DNA of 9,635 nucleotides from Clostridium sp. CAG:440 (GTDB lineage: Bacteria; Bacillota; Clostridia; TANB77; CAG-508), in the NCBI GenBank assembly GCA_000437215.1, contig FR898646.1, positions 1 through 9,635 of the forward strand, written 5' to 3'. A model generated the notes under the pieces. That model searched no databases and was not told where the DNA came from. It worked only from the letters and a program-made list of their open reading frames with translations. Shown in pieces: positions 1 through 6,880 of the stretch. The translations under genes and the position numbers were made by a program. Position 1 is the first letter of the stretch. Each line of letters begins with the position of its first letter.

Positions 1-13
1 TGCAATAACGCAT

Positions 14-41
14 AAAAAAATCAATCTTTTCAGATTGATTT
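14..41 (-). terminator. Rho-independent terminator of the tRNA-Gly gene
   Basis: A perfect 10-bp stem (18-27 paired with 32-41) closes a four-base loop that reads GAAA, a GNRA-type tetraloop, on the minus strand. It is followed on that strand by a run of T (the A run at 14-20). It lies about 38 bases past the tRNA 3' end in the right orientation to stop tRNA transcription. A second small stem (51-56 with 61-68, with a bulge) sits between the two. Confidence 0.8.
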
Positions 42-78
42 AATCATTAACGTCACTTTGGTGCGACGATTTTACCTT

Positions 79-153
<75 letters not shown>

Positions 154-165
154 AACTACTTTTAT

Positions 166-194
166 ATTATAACCTTTATTTAATAAAAATTCAA
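166..194 (-). promoter_or_regulatory. SigA-type promoter of the tRNA-Gly gene
   Basis: On the minus strand TTGAAT (189-194) is followed by exactly 17 bases and then TATAAT (166-171), placing the start of transcription a few bases before the tRNA 5' end at 153. The tRNA therefore has its own promoter, squeezed against the terminator of the upstream repeat-protein gene. Confidence 0.85.
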
Positions 195-196
195 GT

Positions 197-221
197 AAAA
201 AGGCAAGAAAAAATTCTCGCC
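197..221 (-). terminator. Rho-independent terminator ending the ABC exporter/repeat-protein operon
   Basis: On the minus strand GGCGAGAA (214-221) pairs with TTCTTGCC (202-209) through eight pairs including one G-U, with a four-base loop. It is followed by TTTTT (197-201). It starts six bases after the stop codon of the 228-1934 gene and separates that operon from the tRNA transcript. Confidence 0.88.
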
Positions 222-227
222 CTAAAA

Positions 228-1934
228 TCATCTATCAAAATCATCATCAGCCAACTTATCTCCCCCAGTTATATTTCTAAAACTTAAAAATTTATTTTTT
301 ATAATTTTGCTATGGGGCATAAAATCTGCAATTTCTTTAGCCTTTTTAAAATTATTTTGATTCATATAAAGTTCAAGTAATTGTTCTTGTATAGGTTCAT
401 ACCATTTAAAGTTATCAGCAATTTTAACCGCTTCTTCATCTTGCCATTTTTTAATATATATTGTAACTAACTGTGATTGTATAGGAGCATAATTGGGGAA
501 TCTTTTAGCTAACTTTTCTGCCTTATCATACTCCCCTTTTAACATATAAATAGTAATTAATTGTGACTGTATTGGTAAATATTCAGAAAACTCCTTTGCC
601 TTTTGTTCAGCCTCATCCAACATTTTCTCTTTTGCAGATTCTTTCCACTTCTCTATATAAATAGAAATTAATTGAGACTGCATTATAGGAAATTTAGGAT
701 ATTGGTTAATTACCATTTGAGCCTTATCATATAGCCTTTGATTAATATAAGCCGTAACCAACTGTGACTGAATTTCAGCACAATCAAATTTTTTTGCAAT
801 CTCCTCTACCTTATTGTATTTTTCTTGCAATAAATATACAGAAATTAAATTTGACTGTATTACCTCACTTTTATCATTTTCTCCAAGCTTTATAGCCTCA
901 TCATATTCTTTCTTTTTAATATAAACATCCATTAATTTAGATTTTATTATTATATTATCTGGATGTTTTTTAGCAATATCTTCTGCTTCATTATATCTCT
1001 CAGTTTTAATATAAATACTCATTAATTGTGATTGCATAATTATATTGTCTGGAAATCTCTTCGCAATTTCCTCACCTTTTTTATAATCTGATATAATTAT
1101 CAATACTTGAACAACCTTTGATTGAAATATGACATTATCTGGGTATTTTTTTGCAATATTTATTGCCTCTTTATATCTCCCAGTTTTAATATATGCTGTC
1201 ATTAGCTGAGATTGTAAAGTTTCATACTGATTTTGTGTCACTTTATTTTCTGGAAATCTTTTTACAACTTTTTCTATATTTGTATAATTTTCTAATTCTA
1301 TATAAGCTGTTATCAACCTTGATTGTATATTTGCATTATTAGGAAATTTTGATGCAATATTTTCTATTTCCTCGTAATTTTTCTGTTTTAAATATATTGT
1401 TATTAGTTGTGCTTGTATTATATCTATATCAGGATATTTCTTAGCTAATATTTCCGCTTCTTTATATCTTCCATTTTGTGTATATATTCTTATTTGTTTA
1501 GAATCTTGAACCTCTTTTTGCCAATTCTTTAATTCTTCTTTAGAAATAAAACCTGTATAATGTTTAGCATTAATCTCATCATATATATCTTCGACCTTGC
1601 TTGAATTCCTTGACATTGTGCGCTGAACTTTATTCTTTATTTTTCTTTTTATAAATTGTTCCTTCCATTTTTTTAATTGTGTTAATGTTATAAAATCTTT
1701 ATAATAAAGACTATTTAATTCTTCATATATTTTTTCTATTGGCGTAAATTTCATTTTTTCCTGAATTTGCAACTTAAATTTTGATTTTAGCAATTGGTTT
1801 TTCCAGCCCTCCAAAATCTCCATTGTAATAAACTTTTCATAATACTCAGTTATTAAATCATTGTATATTTTATCTGTTGTTTCATGTTCCATTCTTTTTT
1901 GAATTCTCTTTTTAAACTCATTTGAATAATTCAT
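228..1934 (-). CDS. Alpha-solenoid (TPR-like) repeat protein of unknown function
   Basis: This is a 568-residue protein with no signal peptide or membrane segment, so probably cytosolic. It has two repeat types. Residues about 9-146 hold three copies of a roughly 45-residue unit with the pattern IY..L...YY..FIT...L..W. Residues about 173-544 hold about twelve copies of a roughly 30-residue unit of the form IQSQLITIYIK...Y.EAE.IAK.FPDN. Each looks like two short helices, as in tetratricopeptide-type solenoids, but with a period shorter than the standard 34. Such scaffolds bind proteins or peptides; no catalytic motif or DNA-binding domain is recognisable. It starts at an ATG with a moderate AAAGGTG site (1941-1948). 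It lies 41 bases downstream of the ABC exporter gene on the same strand with no terminator between, so the two are probably co-transcribed. I do not recognise a named family. The short acidic tail ends in DDDFDR. Confidence 0.8.
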   Translation of the reverse strand: MNYSNEFKKRIQKRMEHETTDKIYNDLITEYYEKFITMEILEGWKNQLLKSKFKLQIQEKMKFTPIEKIYEELNSLYYKDFITLTQLKKWKEQFIKRKIKNKVQRTMSRNSSKVEDIYDEINAKHYTGFISKEELKNWQKEVQDSKQIRIYTQNGRYKEAEILAKKYPDIDIIQAQLITIYLKQKNYEEIENIASKFPNNANIQSRLITAYIELENYTNIEKVVKRFPENKVTQNQYETLQSQLMTAYIKTGRYKEAINIAKKYPDNVIFQSKVVQVLIIISDYKKGEEIAKRFPDNIIMQSQLMSIYIKTERYNEAEDIAKKHPDNIIIKSKLMDVYIKKKEYDEAIKLGENDKSEVIQSNLISVYLLQEKYNKVEEIAKKFDCAEIQSQLVTAYINQRLYDKAQMVINQYPKFPIMQSQLISIYIEKWKESAKEKMLDEAEQKAKEFSEYLPIQSQLITIYMLKGEYDKAEKLAKRFPNYAPIQSQLVTIYIKKWQDEEAVKIADNFKWYEPIQEQLLELYMNQNNFKKAKEIADFMPHSKIIKNKFLSFRNITGGDKLADDDFDR

Positions 1935-1975
1935 ATTATTACACCTTTATAACTTTTTACCTTCATTATATTTTA

Positions 1976-3709
1976 TTAAATTTCCAAATAACTTTCTTCT
2001 GCCATAAATTCTTCATTATCATATTTAGGAATAATATAGTCTGGAGTTCCATAATCTACTATTTTTCCTTTTTCAATAACTAAAATATTATCCATATCTT
2101 TTAATGTTGATAATCGATGAGCTATACATATAATAGTTTGATCATCAAAATACTTATTTATATTTTTTTGTATTTTAAATTCTGTATTATTATCCAAACT
2201 ACTGGTAGCCTCATCAAATATAACAATTTTAGAATCTCTTAAAAATATTCTAGCTAATGCTATTCTTTGTCTTTGCCCTCCTGATAGTTTTATTCCTCTC
2301 TCTCCCACAATTGTATCATATTTATATTCTAAACTTTCTATAAAATTATGAAGTTCAGCCTTTTTGGCTGCATTATATATTTCTTCATCTGTTGCATCCG
2401 GCTTTGCTATTTTTATATTATTATAAATAGTAGAATGTAGCAATATTGTTTCTTGAGGTACATAAGTTAAATTACTATATAATGAATTTGTATTATAGTT
2501 TGAAATATCTTTATTATCTATATAAATACTTCCATGTTGTGGAGTATAAAACTTAAATATCAAATTAACTAGTGTTGTTTTTCCACTTCCACTAACCCCT
2601 ATAATTCCTACTTTTTGTTTATCTTTAATTTCTAGATTAAAATCTTTAAAAATATAATTTTTATTATATTTAAATGACATATCCCTAAATTCAATTTTGC
2701 CTGTATCTATTTGTATATATTTTTCATTACTATCTTGTATATTATCTTTAGTATACAAAAGTTCATAACTATTTTTCAGTTTTACCATAATCTCACCTAT
2801 ATGTATATATGACCATGTGAAAGAAGTAGTTTGACTCTTTAAAGAAATCATAGCATTTATAAAAAATATAAAATTTCCTAATGTCATCATACCTTTTTCA
2901 AATAAAGAAATTGAGTATATCATCAATATGCTTAAAACTGCAATATACACCACATTTGCTATGGCTCCAAAAGCAAATTCTTTTATAGAAGCTTTATTTC
3001 TATAAAAATTCACTTCTTGTTTTTTAGATTTTAAATTTTTTGAAAAATTTTGTACAGAATTATATAATCTAAGTGATGTAAAATTTAATACAGCATCATT
3101 CAATATTCCATTATATTCCCTATTATATTCTTCCGATTTTTTTATTGCTGGCAAATATCTTTTTGAAAAATATATTAACCTTGATACTATTATTCCGGTA
3201 AAAAGTATTGTTGCACTAATAAAAATATTTATATTAATTGTATATAAAACAATTAAACTACTTATCATAGAAGTCAATAAAGAAATAAATTTAGTTGTTA
3301 TCTGAGTATTTAAGTTAGTAATTTCATTATTTATTTCATTAATTGCTGTTGATATCTTCCCTGTATAATTATCTGTAAAAAAGGAATACGTTTTTTTATC
3401 CAAAATATTAAATAACTTTTCCGAAATATATGGTGTCTGCTTTTTTACCATATGTATTGTTCTTGTTATATTAGAAGTATAATAAAATATCAATTCCAAA
3501 ACAATAACACATAATAAAATAATTATAGTTTTATATAAATCCGTTGTTTGGAAATTCTCCATACTTGGTAAATCAATTATTCCTTTTATTATATATTGTT
3601 TAACTAAATCTAATATTTGTGAAATAATCATACAACCTATCATAATAAATGTTAAAGACTTTACTGGCTTATATAAAGACAATACAAATTTTCTAAAATT
3701 TCCCTTCAT
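1976..3709 (-). CDS. ABC exporter, fused transmembrane and ATPase domains
   Basis: This is a 577-residue half-transporter of the MsbA/LmrA-like exporter class, expected to work as a homodimer in the cytoplasmic membrane and to drive substrate out with ATP. The N-terminal half has about six hydrophobic segments (near residues 17-37, 60-78, 140-158, 160-181, 247-268, 275-292). The C-terminal nucleotide-binding domain is complete: Walker A GVSGSGKT (371-378), Q-loop Gln419, signature LSGGQ (475-479), Walker B IVIFDE (495-500), D-loop SSLD and switch His531. The length is normal for the family. The ATG is preceded by AAAGGAG (complement at 3715-3720). No peptidase C39 domain is present, so it is not a bacteriocin-processing type. 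The substrate cannot be told from sequence. Its only operon partner is the repeat protein downstream, and it is transcribed divergently from the MATE gene. Confidence 0.93.
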   Translation of the reverse strand: MKGNFRKFVLSLYKPVKSLTFIMIGCMIISQILDLVKQYIIKGIIDLPSMENFQTTDLYKTIIILLCVIVLELIFYYTSNITRTIHMVKKQTPYISEKLFNILDKKTYSFFTDNYTGKISTAINEINNEITNLNTQITTKFISLLTSMISSLIVLYTININIFISATILFTGIIVSRLIYFSKRYLPAIKKSEEYNREYNGILNDAVLNFTSLRLYNSVQNFSKNLKSKKQEVNFYRNKASIKEFAFGAIANVVYIAVLSILMIYSISLFEKGMMTLGNFIFFINAMISLKSQTTSFTWSYIHIGEIMVKLKNSYELLYTKDNIQDSNEKYIQIDTGKIEFRDMSFKYNKNYIFKDFNLEIKDKQKVGIIGVSGSGKTTLVNLIFKFYTPQHGSIYIDNKDISNYNTNSLYSNLTYVPQETILLHSTIYNNIKIAKPDATDEEIYNAAKKAELHNFIESLEYKYDTIVGERGIKLSGGQRQRIALARIFLRDSKIVIFDEATSSLDNNTEFKIQKNINKYFDDQTIICIAHRLSTLKDMDNILVIEKGKIVDYGTPDYIIPKYDNEEFMAEESYLEI

Positions 3710-3781
3710 TTTTTCTCCTTTTATTCTTTAATTCAAAATGAAAATTATCTTAAATTTATCAAATAATGTATAACAGCTTTG

Positions 3782-3810
3782 ATTATAACATAACATTTTA
3801 TTTTTTTCAT
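3782..3810 (-). promoter_or_regulatory. Predicted promoter of the ABC exporter operon
   Basis: On the minus strand ATGAAA (3805-3810, four of six matches to TTGACA) is separated by 17 bases from a perfect TATAAT (3782-3787). It lies about 70 bases before the ATG at 3709. The rest of the 3710-3849 stretch is A/T-rich and shows no further structure. Confidence 0.6.
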
Positions 3811-3849
3811 TAAATTTTACAAAATAAAACAAAAACACCTATAAGTATT

Positions 3850-3879
3850 TTAAAATATGTCGAAATATGTTACTATAGT
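3850..3879 (+). promoter_or_regulatory. Predicted promoter of the MATE gene
   Basis: TTAAAA (3850-3855), an 18-base spacer and TATAGT (3874-3879) form a plausible SigA-type promoter. The heptamer TGTCGAA (3858-3864), the core of the Spo0A binding box, lies in the spacer, but a single 7-mer is weak evidence. The transcript would carry a leader of about 95 bases before the GTG start. Confidence 0.5.
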
Positions 3880-3896
3880 AAAAACTTAACATTTGT

Positions 3897-3948
3897 AGAT
3901 GATATAAAGTTAAGGTTTTGAAACTTTAGAAACAGCTAGTTATCATCT
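3897..3948 (+). promoter_or_regulatory. Structured 5' leader RNA of the MATE gene
   Basis: Two nested stems are visible. The outer stem pairs AGATGATA (3897-3904) with TATCATCT (3941-3948), eight perfect pairs. The inner stem pairs TAAAGTT (3905-3911) with AACTTTA (3922-3928), seven perfect pairs stacked directly on the outer one. A 12-base unpaired strand (3929-3940) lies on the 3' side. An alternative pairing, CTTAAC (3885-3890) with GTTAAG (3909-3914), would compete with the inner stem. It lies about 20 bases before the AGGAGG site. This could be a regulatory leader controlling translation; it matches no riboswitch class I know. Confidence 0.45.
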
Positions 3949-3981
3949 TGTTTATTTAATCATTATATAGGAGGAATACTG

Positions 3982-5169
3982 GTGAAACGATTATTAAAAA
4001 TTAGTTTTGATTTATCGTTATTATCTTTTATACCAATAATTTCATGGTTTTTATTAGGTATAATTGTTGATAAAAATTTAATTAATATCTTTACTTTGAC
4101 TTACCCATTACAATTTATATACTATATACTAAAATCAATATTTTCTACTGGTGCAAACATAAATAAAGAAAAAGACAATAATAAAAATGCTGTAATGTCT
4201 GGTATGTTTATAGGAACCATTGTTGCAATTATTATTTTCTTAATAATTTTAATTAATATTGATAATTATATAATTTTTATGAACATGGATGTTAACATAT
4301 ATAAAACATTTACAATATATTCTGTATTACAATTATTTGTTTGTTTAGAGTTTGCAATGATATTAAATAAATTATATTATGAAGAAAAAAATTCACTAGC
4401 AAATAAATATTCCCTAATATTTAATTTATTAAATTTTATATTATTGATTGGTACATCTTTAATAACAAAAAATCAAATTACCATAATTACAGTAACTCTA
4501 ATCCCTTTGGCTTTATTTACTATATATATTTATGTAAAAAATAATGAAAAATTCAAATTACAATTAGATATAATAAAATGTATAAAATATGATTCAACAG
4601 AGTTATTTAACAATATTGCATTTTTCTTGATTTTTTTATTTGGACTAAGCAACGCTTTAGAATTTGGAGAGCAATTTTCACTTGCCCTTACATTTGTAGC
4701 ACTTATAACAGATACTCAATGGGATACTACAGATGCTATAGTTACTGCTGCTACAATTGATATTAGTAAAAATAACTTTAATTATAAAGAGCACAGGAAT
4801 AACGCTTATAAATTATTAGGTATACTCTTCTTGACAAGCTTATTTATGTTTGTGTGTTTATATGGATTTTATGATTTAGACTTTAAAATTACAATGATTT
4901 ATTTTGGATTTGAAATTATTAACTTCATTATGTATCCTATATACAGAATTAAAACTTGTTATTTGCAATTAGAATGGTCTGCACTTAAAACAACAACAAA
5001 TAAAATTATTTCTTCTATTTTGAGAATGATAATGTCTCTTTTAAAAACACCTTTTTGCACTGGTATTGGACAATTGTGTTCATCAATCTACCAATTTATT
5101 TCTGTTAGTATATTTTTTAAGCAAAACTATAATATAGATAAAACAGGAAAAGTAACAAAAAAATTATGA
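3982..5169 (+). CDS. MATE-family (MatE) efflux transporter, short variant
   Basis: This is a 395-residue integral membrane protein with about eleven or twelve hydrophobic segments spread evenly along its length (near 11-29, 36-56, 73-93, 108-130, 145-185, 209-250, 277-321, 337-379). The early part resembles MatE proteins (motif around STGANI, residues 55-60), and the middle has TDTQWDTTDAI...AATIDI (243-261), a pattern I associate with clostridial MATE pumps. Such pumps export cationic drugs or metabolites using a Na+ or H+ gradient. It is shorter than the usual 440-460 residues. It starts with GTG 3982, chosen because AGGAGG (3969-3974) lies seven bases upstream. It has its own promoter and a strong terminator (5254-5287), so it is not in one transcript with the nucleotide cluster. 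Its closeness makes it a candidate exporter for that cluster's product, which is inference only. Confidence 0.8.
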   Translation: MKRLLKISFDLSLLSFIPIISWFLLGIIVDKNLINIFTLTYPLQFIYYILKSIFSTGANINKEKDNNKNAVMSGMFIGTIVAIIIFLIILINIDNYIIFMNMDVNIYKTFTIYSVLQLFVCLEFAMILNKLYYEEKNSLANKYSLIFNLLNFILLIGTSLITKNQITIITVTLIPLALFTIYIYVKNNEKFKLQLDIIKCIKYDSTELFNNIAFFLIFLFGLSNALEFGEQFSLALTFVALITDTQWDTTDAIVTAATIDISKNNFNYKEHRNNAYKLLGILFLTSLFMFVCLYGFYDLDFKITMIYFGFEIINFIMYPIYRIKTCYLQLEWSALKTTTNKIISSILRMIMSLLKTPFCTGIGQLCSSIYQFISVSIFFKQNYNIDKTGKVTKKL

Positions 5170-5267
5170 AATTATTATTAGATGAAAGTAACAATAAAAT
5201 ATTTAAAGAATTTATAAAAACATGTAAGGGGATAAAAAATGAAACAATAAAGACTCACGAACTTTAA
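5166..5267 (+). CDS. Possible small ORF overlapping the MATE stop
   Basis: An ATG overlaps the MATE stop codon in an ATGA arrangement typical of translational coupling. It opens a 33-codon frame (starts MKLLLDESNNKIF, ends KTHEL) that stops inside the loop of the terminator hairpin. The nearest purine-rich stretch, AGGAAAAG, is about 15 bases upstream, farther than ideal. There is no recognisable domain. It may be the remnant of a once longer downstream gene cut by the terminator, or chance. Confidence 0.25.
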   Translation: MKLLLDESNNKIFKEFIKTCKGIKNETIKTHEL

Positions 5268-5287
5268 TTAGTCCGTGAGCTATTTTT
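5254..5287 (+). terminator. Rho-independent terminator of the MATE transcript
   Basis: CTCACGAACT (5254-5263) pairs with AGTCCGTGAG (5270-5279), nine pairs and one A-C mismatch, with a six-base loop. It is followed by CTATTTTT (5280-5287). It separates the MATE gene from the nucleotide-metabolism units. The stretch 5288-5344 after it shows nothing I can name. Confidence 0.85.
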
Positions 5288-5344
5288 ATGCAACAATTAA
5301 GTAACATTTTACAAACCATCCCCCTCTTTTTTAAAGAATTATAA

Positions 5345-5401
5345 TGAAATCATATTAAATTTCAATGGAGTATGGAGAATTTGGATATTTCATAGTATAA
5401 T
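5345..5401 (+). promoter_or_regulatory. Promoter of the Nudix/isomerase unit, with dyad and atypical -35
   Basis: A perfect -10 TATAAT (5396-5401) has no TTGACA-like box 17 bases upstream. That place holds TATGGAGAA (5371-5379), closely matching the same position in the promoter regions upstream of 6881 and 8546. Just upstream is the dyad TGAAAT-N8-ATTTCA (5345-5364), centred about 41 bases before the -10. The layout suggests an activator-dependent or alternative-sigma promoter. Confidence 0.55.
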
Positions 5402-5432
5402 ATAAAAGTAATAATATATGTCGGAGGAAATA

Positions 5433-5873
5433 ATGTTAAGAATAGGTTCTAAAAAAGATGGAATACAATATAAAAAAAGGATTTGTGCTTATGCTATAAT
5501 TGAAAGAATTAAAGATAAAAAAATTGCTATTGCTACTGACAAATCTGATATTTATTTTCTTTTAGGTGGAGGGCGCGAAAAAGATGAATTAATAGAAGAA
5601 ACTCTTAAACGTGAAATTATTGAAGAAACAGGTTATTCATTAACAGATGTAAAATTCTTTGATAAGATTAATTCTTGGTGTTATAACACTAAATATGGAT
5701 ATCTAGATGTTGAAGCAACAATATACATTGCAAAATTTGATAAAAAAATCTTAGCACCAATAGAAAAGGATCATAGAATTCTTTGGGTTTCACCATTAGA
5801 GTATAAAGATAAGCTATATCATGAGTACCAAAGATATATATTAAATAAATATATTTTAAAGGAGGAAAAATAA
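5433..5873 (+). CDS. Nudix hydrolase
   Basis: This is a 146-residue, single-domain Nudix protein, predicted to be a cytosolic Mg2+-dependent hydrolase of a nucleoside diphosphate linked to another moiety. The Nudix box is complete: G46 x5 E52 x7 R60 E61 I I E64 E65 T G67 Y. It is preceded by the typical FLLGGG entry and followed by a beta-rich C-terminal half. I chose ATG 5433 because GGAGG (5423-5427) lies five bases before it; an earlier in-frame ATG at 5418 would place that ribosome binding site inside the gene. The stop overlaps the next start (TAATG), so it is tightly coupled to the isomerase. The substrate cannot be deduced; a nucleoside triphosphate or a nucleotide sugar are both possible. 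It is a different lineage from the Nudix domain of the 6881-8416 fusion (low similarity outside the box). Confidence 0.9.
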   Translation: MLRIGSKKDGIQYKKRICAYAIIERIKDKKIAIATDKSDIYFLLGGGREKDELIEETLKREIIEETGYSLTDVKFFDKINSWCYNTKYGYLDVEATIYIAKFDKKILAPIEKDHRILWVSPLEYKDKLYHEYQRYILNKYILKEEK

Positions 5874-6763
5874 TGAAAAATGATATTATATATTCACAAA
5901 CAACAAGAATTGTGGGTGAAAAAAATAATGTTGAAAATTTTAAATTAGGAATAAAAAGATTGGAAGATTCTAAATTTAATTATGCTAACTTGAATTTTTT
6001 TGAAATACAAGAACTACTTGATAAAGATAACTATAAAAATATATTTAGAGATTTAATTAAATTTTTAAAAGATTCATCTATAACATTTAATATTGCTCAT
6101 GCCCCTATTCATTATCCATTCTTCTTTAATACTTACTATAAAAGAAATGATATAGATATATTAAAGAATAGAATATTAAAAGCTCTTGATATTTCAAAAG
6201 ATGTTGGTGTAAAAAGAATAGTTATTCATGTAGGTACATATTTAGATGAAAATTATAATTACGATATCGATAAATCTATAGAACACAATATAAAATATTT
6301 AGAACCTTTTGTAGAAAAAGCAATTGAAAATAATATTTTAATAGCAATTGAAAATGGAACTCAGATGGAAAAAGATGAACCTTTATTTAGAAATACAGCG
6401 CCTTATATAGATGAACTTATCAAAATAGTTGAATATTATAATAAAAAATATGCAAAAGAAGTATTAGGTATTTGTTTTGACTTTGGTCATGCCAATGTTG
6501 GAAATCTAGATATGTACAACGAAATAATTAAAATTGGTAATAAATTAATTGTCACTCATATACATGATAATTATGGAACAGATTCTCATAACCAGCCATT
6601 TGATGGAACTGTTAATTGGGATGATGTTAGAAAGGCTTTAACAGATATTAATTATAATGGAGAGCTAACATCAGAAGTAAGATATTCAAAAGAAGAGCTA
6701 TCTGATTCTTCCAATATTAATAAAACTTATGATTTAATAAAAAAAATACACTTAGGTTATTAA
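5873..6763 (+). CDS. Sugar isomerase/epimerase-type TIM barrel protein (AP endonuclease 2 fold)
   Basis: This 296-residue cytosolic protein belongs to the xylose-isomerase-like TIM-barrel superfamily, which includes endonuclease IV, inosose/hexulose isomerases and epimerases. Candidate metal ligands are visible in the expected strands: His76/His80 (AHAPIH), His119 (VIHVG), Glu160 (AIENG), Asp203 and His206 (CFDFGH), His229/His231 (THIHDN) and Glu268 (TSEVR). The loop FDGTVNWDDV (243-252) matches the G.G.I.W signature common in sugar-phosphate isomerases of this group. The length fits the family. The start overlaps the stop of the Nudix gene by one base and GGAGG (5861-5865) precedes it. The exact reaction is unknown. 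In this setting it could act on a ribose or deoxyribose derivative, or on the sugar of a modified nucleoside. A DNA-repair role is less likely given the cluster. Confidence 0.85.
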   Translation: MKNDIIYSQTTRIVGEKNNVENFKLGIKRLEDSKFNYANLNFFEIQELLDKDNYKNIFRDLIKFLKDSSITFNIAHAPIHYPFFFNTYYKRNDIDILKNRILKALDISKDVGVKRIVIHVGTYLDENYNYDIDKSIEHNIKYLEPFVEKAIENNILIAIENGTQMEKDEPLFRNTAPYIDELIKIVEYYNKKYAKEVLGICFDFGHANVGNLDMYNEIIKIGNKLIVTHIHDNYGTDSHNQPFDGTVNWDDVRKALTDINYNGELTSEVRYSKEELSDSSNINKTYDLIKKIHLGY

Positions 6764-6783
6764 TAATACGTTATTTGAAGGAC

Positions 6784-6849
6784 ATGTAAATTCCCATAAT
6801 ATAATTTACATAGAACTATAGAGAACACTTAGTTGTTTTACGATATGAT
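6784..6849 (+). promoter_or_regulatory. Promoter/operator region of the Nudix-PurZ-like fusion gene
   Basis: A perfect 9-bp inverted repeat, ATGTAAATT (6784-6792) and AATTTACAT (6803-6811) with a 10-base spacer, is followed by TATAGAGAA (6817-6825) and a -10-like TATGAT (6844-6849). The order copies the regions upstream of 5433 and 8546, though the spacing is two bases longer here. Other -10 candidates are TATAAT at 6853-6858, with TTGTTT at 6833-6838 but a short 14-base spacer, and TATAAT at 6800-6805 inside the dyad, with TTGAAG 19 bases upstream. A dyad covering one promoter could act as an operator. Confidence 0.5.
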
Positions 6850-6880
6850 GATTATAATTAAAATACTTGGAGGTATATAT

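Noticed and set aside
3858..3864. Spo0A box TGTCGAA as evidence for sporulation control
   Set aside because: A single seven-base match without a second box is too weak to call a regulatory site; mentioned only within the promoter entry.
3905..3933. H-type pseudoknot between loop GUUUU (3915-3919) and GAAAC (3929-3933)
   Set aside because: The second strand follows the seven-pair stem with no linker, so it could not cross the stem sterically.
3885..3960. Known riboswitch (purine, preQ1, guanidine, c-di-GMP, T-box) before the MATE gene
   Set aside because: I checked from memory for the conserved cores of these classes and none is present; only generic stems remain.
5418..5432. Earlier ATG for the first Nudix gene
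   Set aside because: It has no ribosome binding site of its own and would place the GGAGG at 5423-5427 inside the gene; ATG 5433 fits better.
6833..6880. Upstream extension of the Nudix-PurZ-like gene by 16 codons
   Set aside because: These codons cover the predicted promoter region and the GGAGG site; ATG 6881 is correctly spaced from GGAGG and begins the natural Nudix strand.
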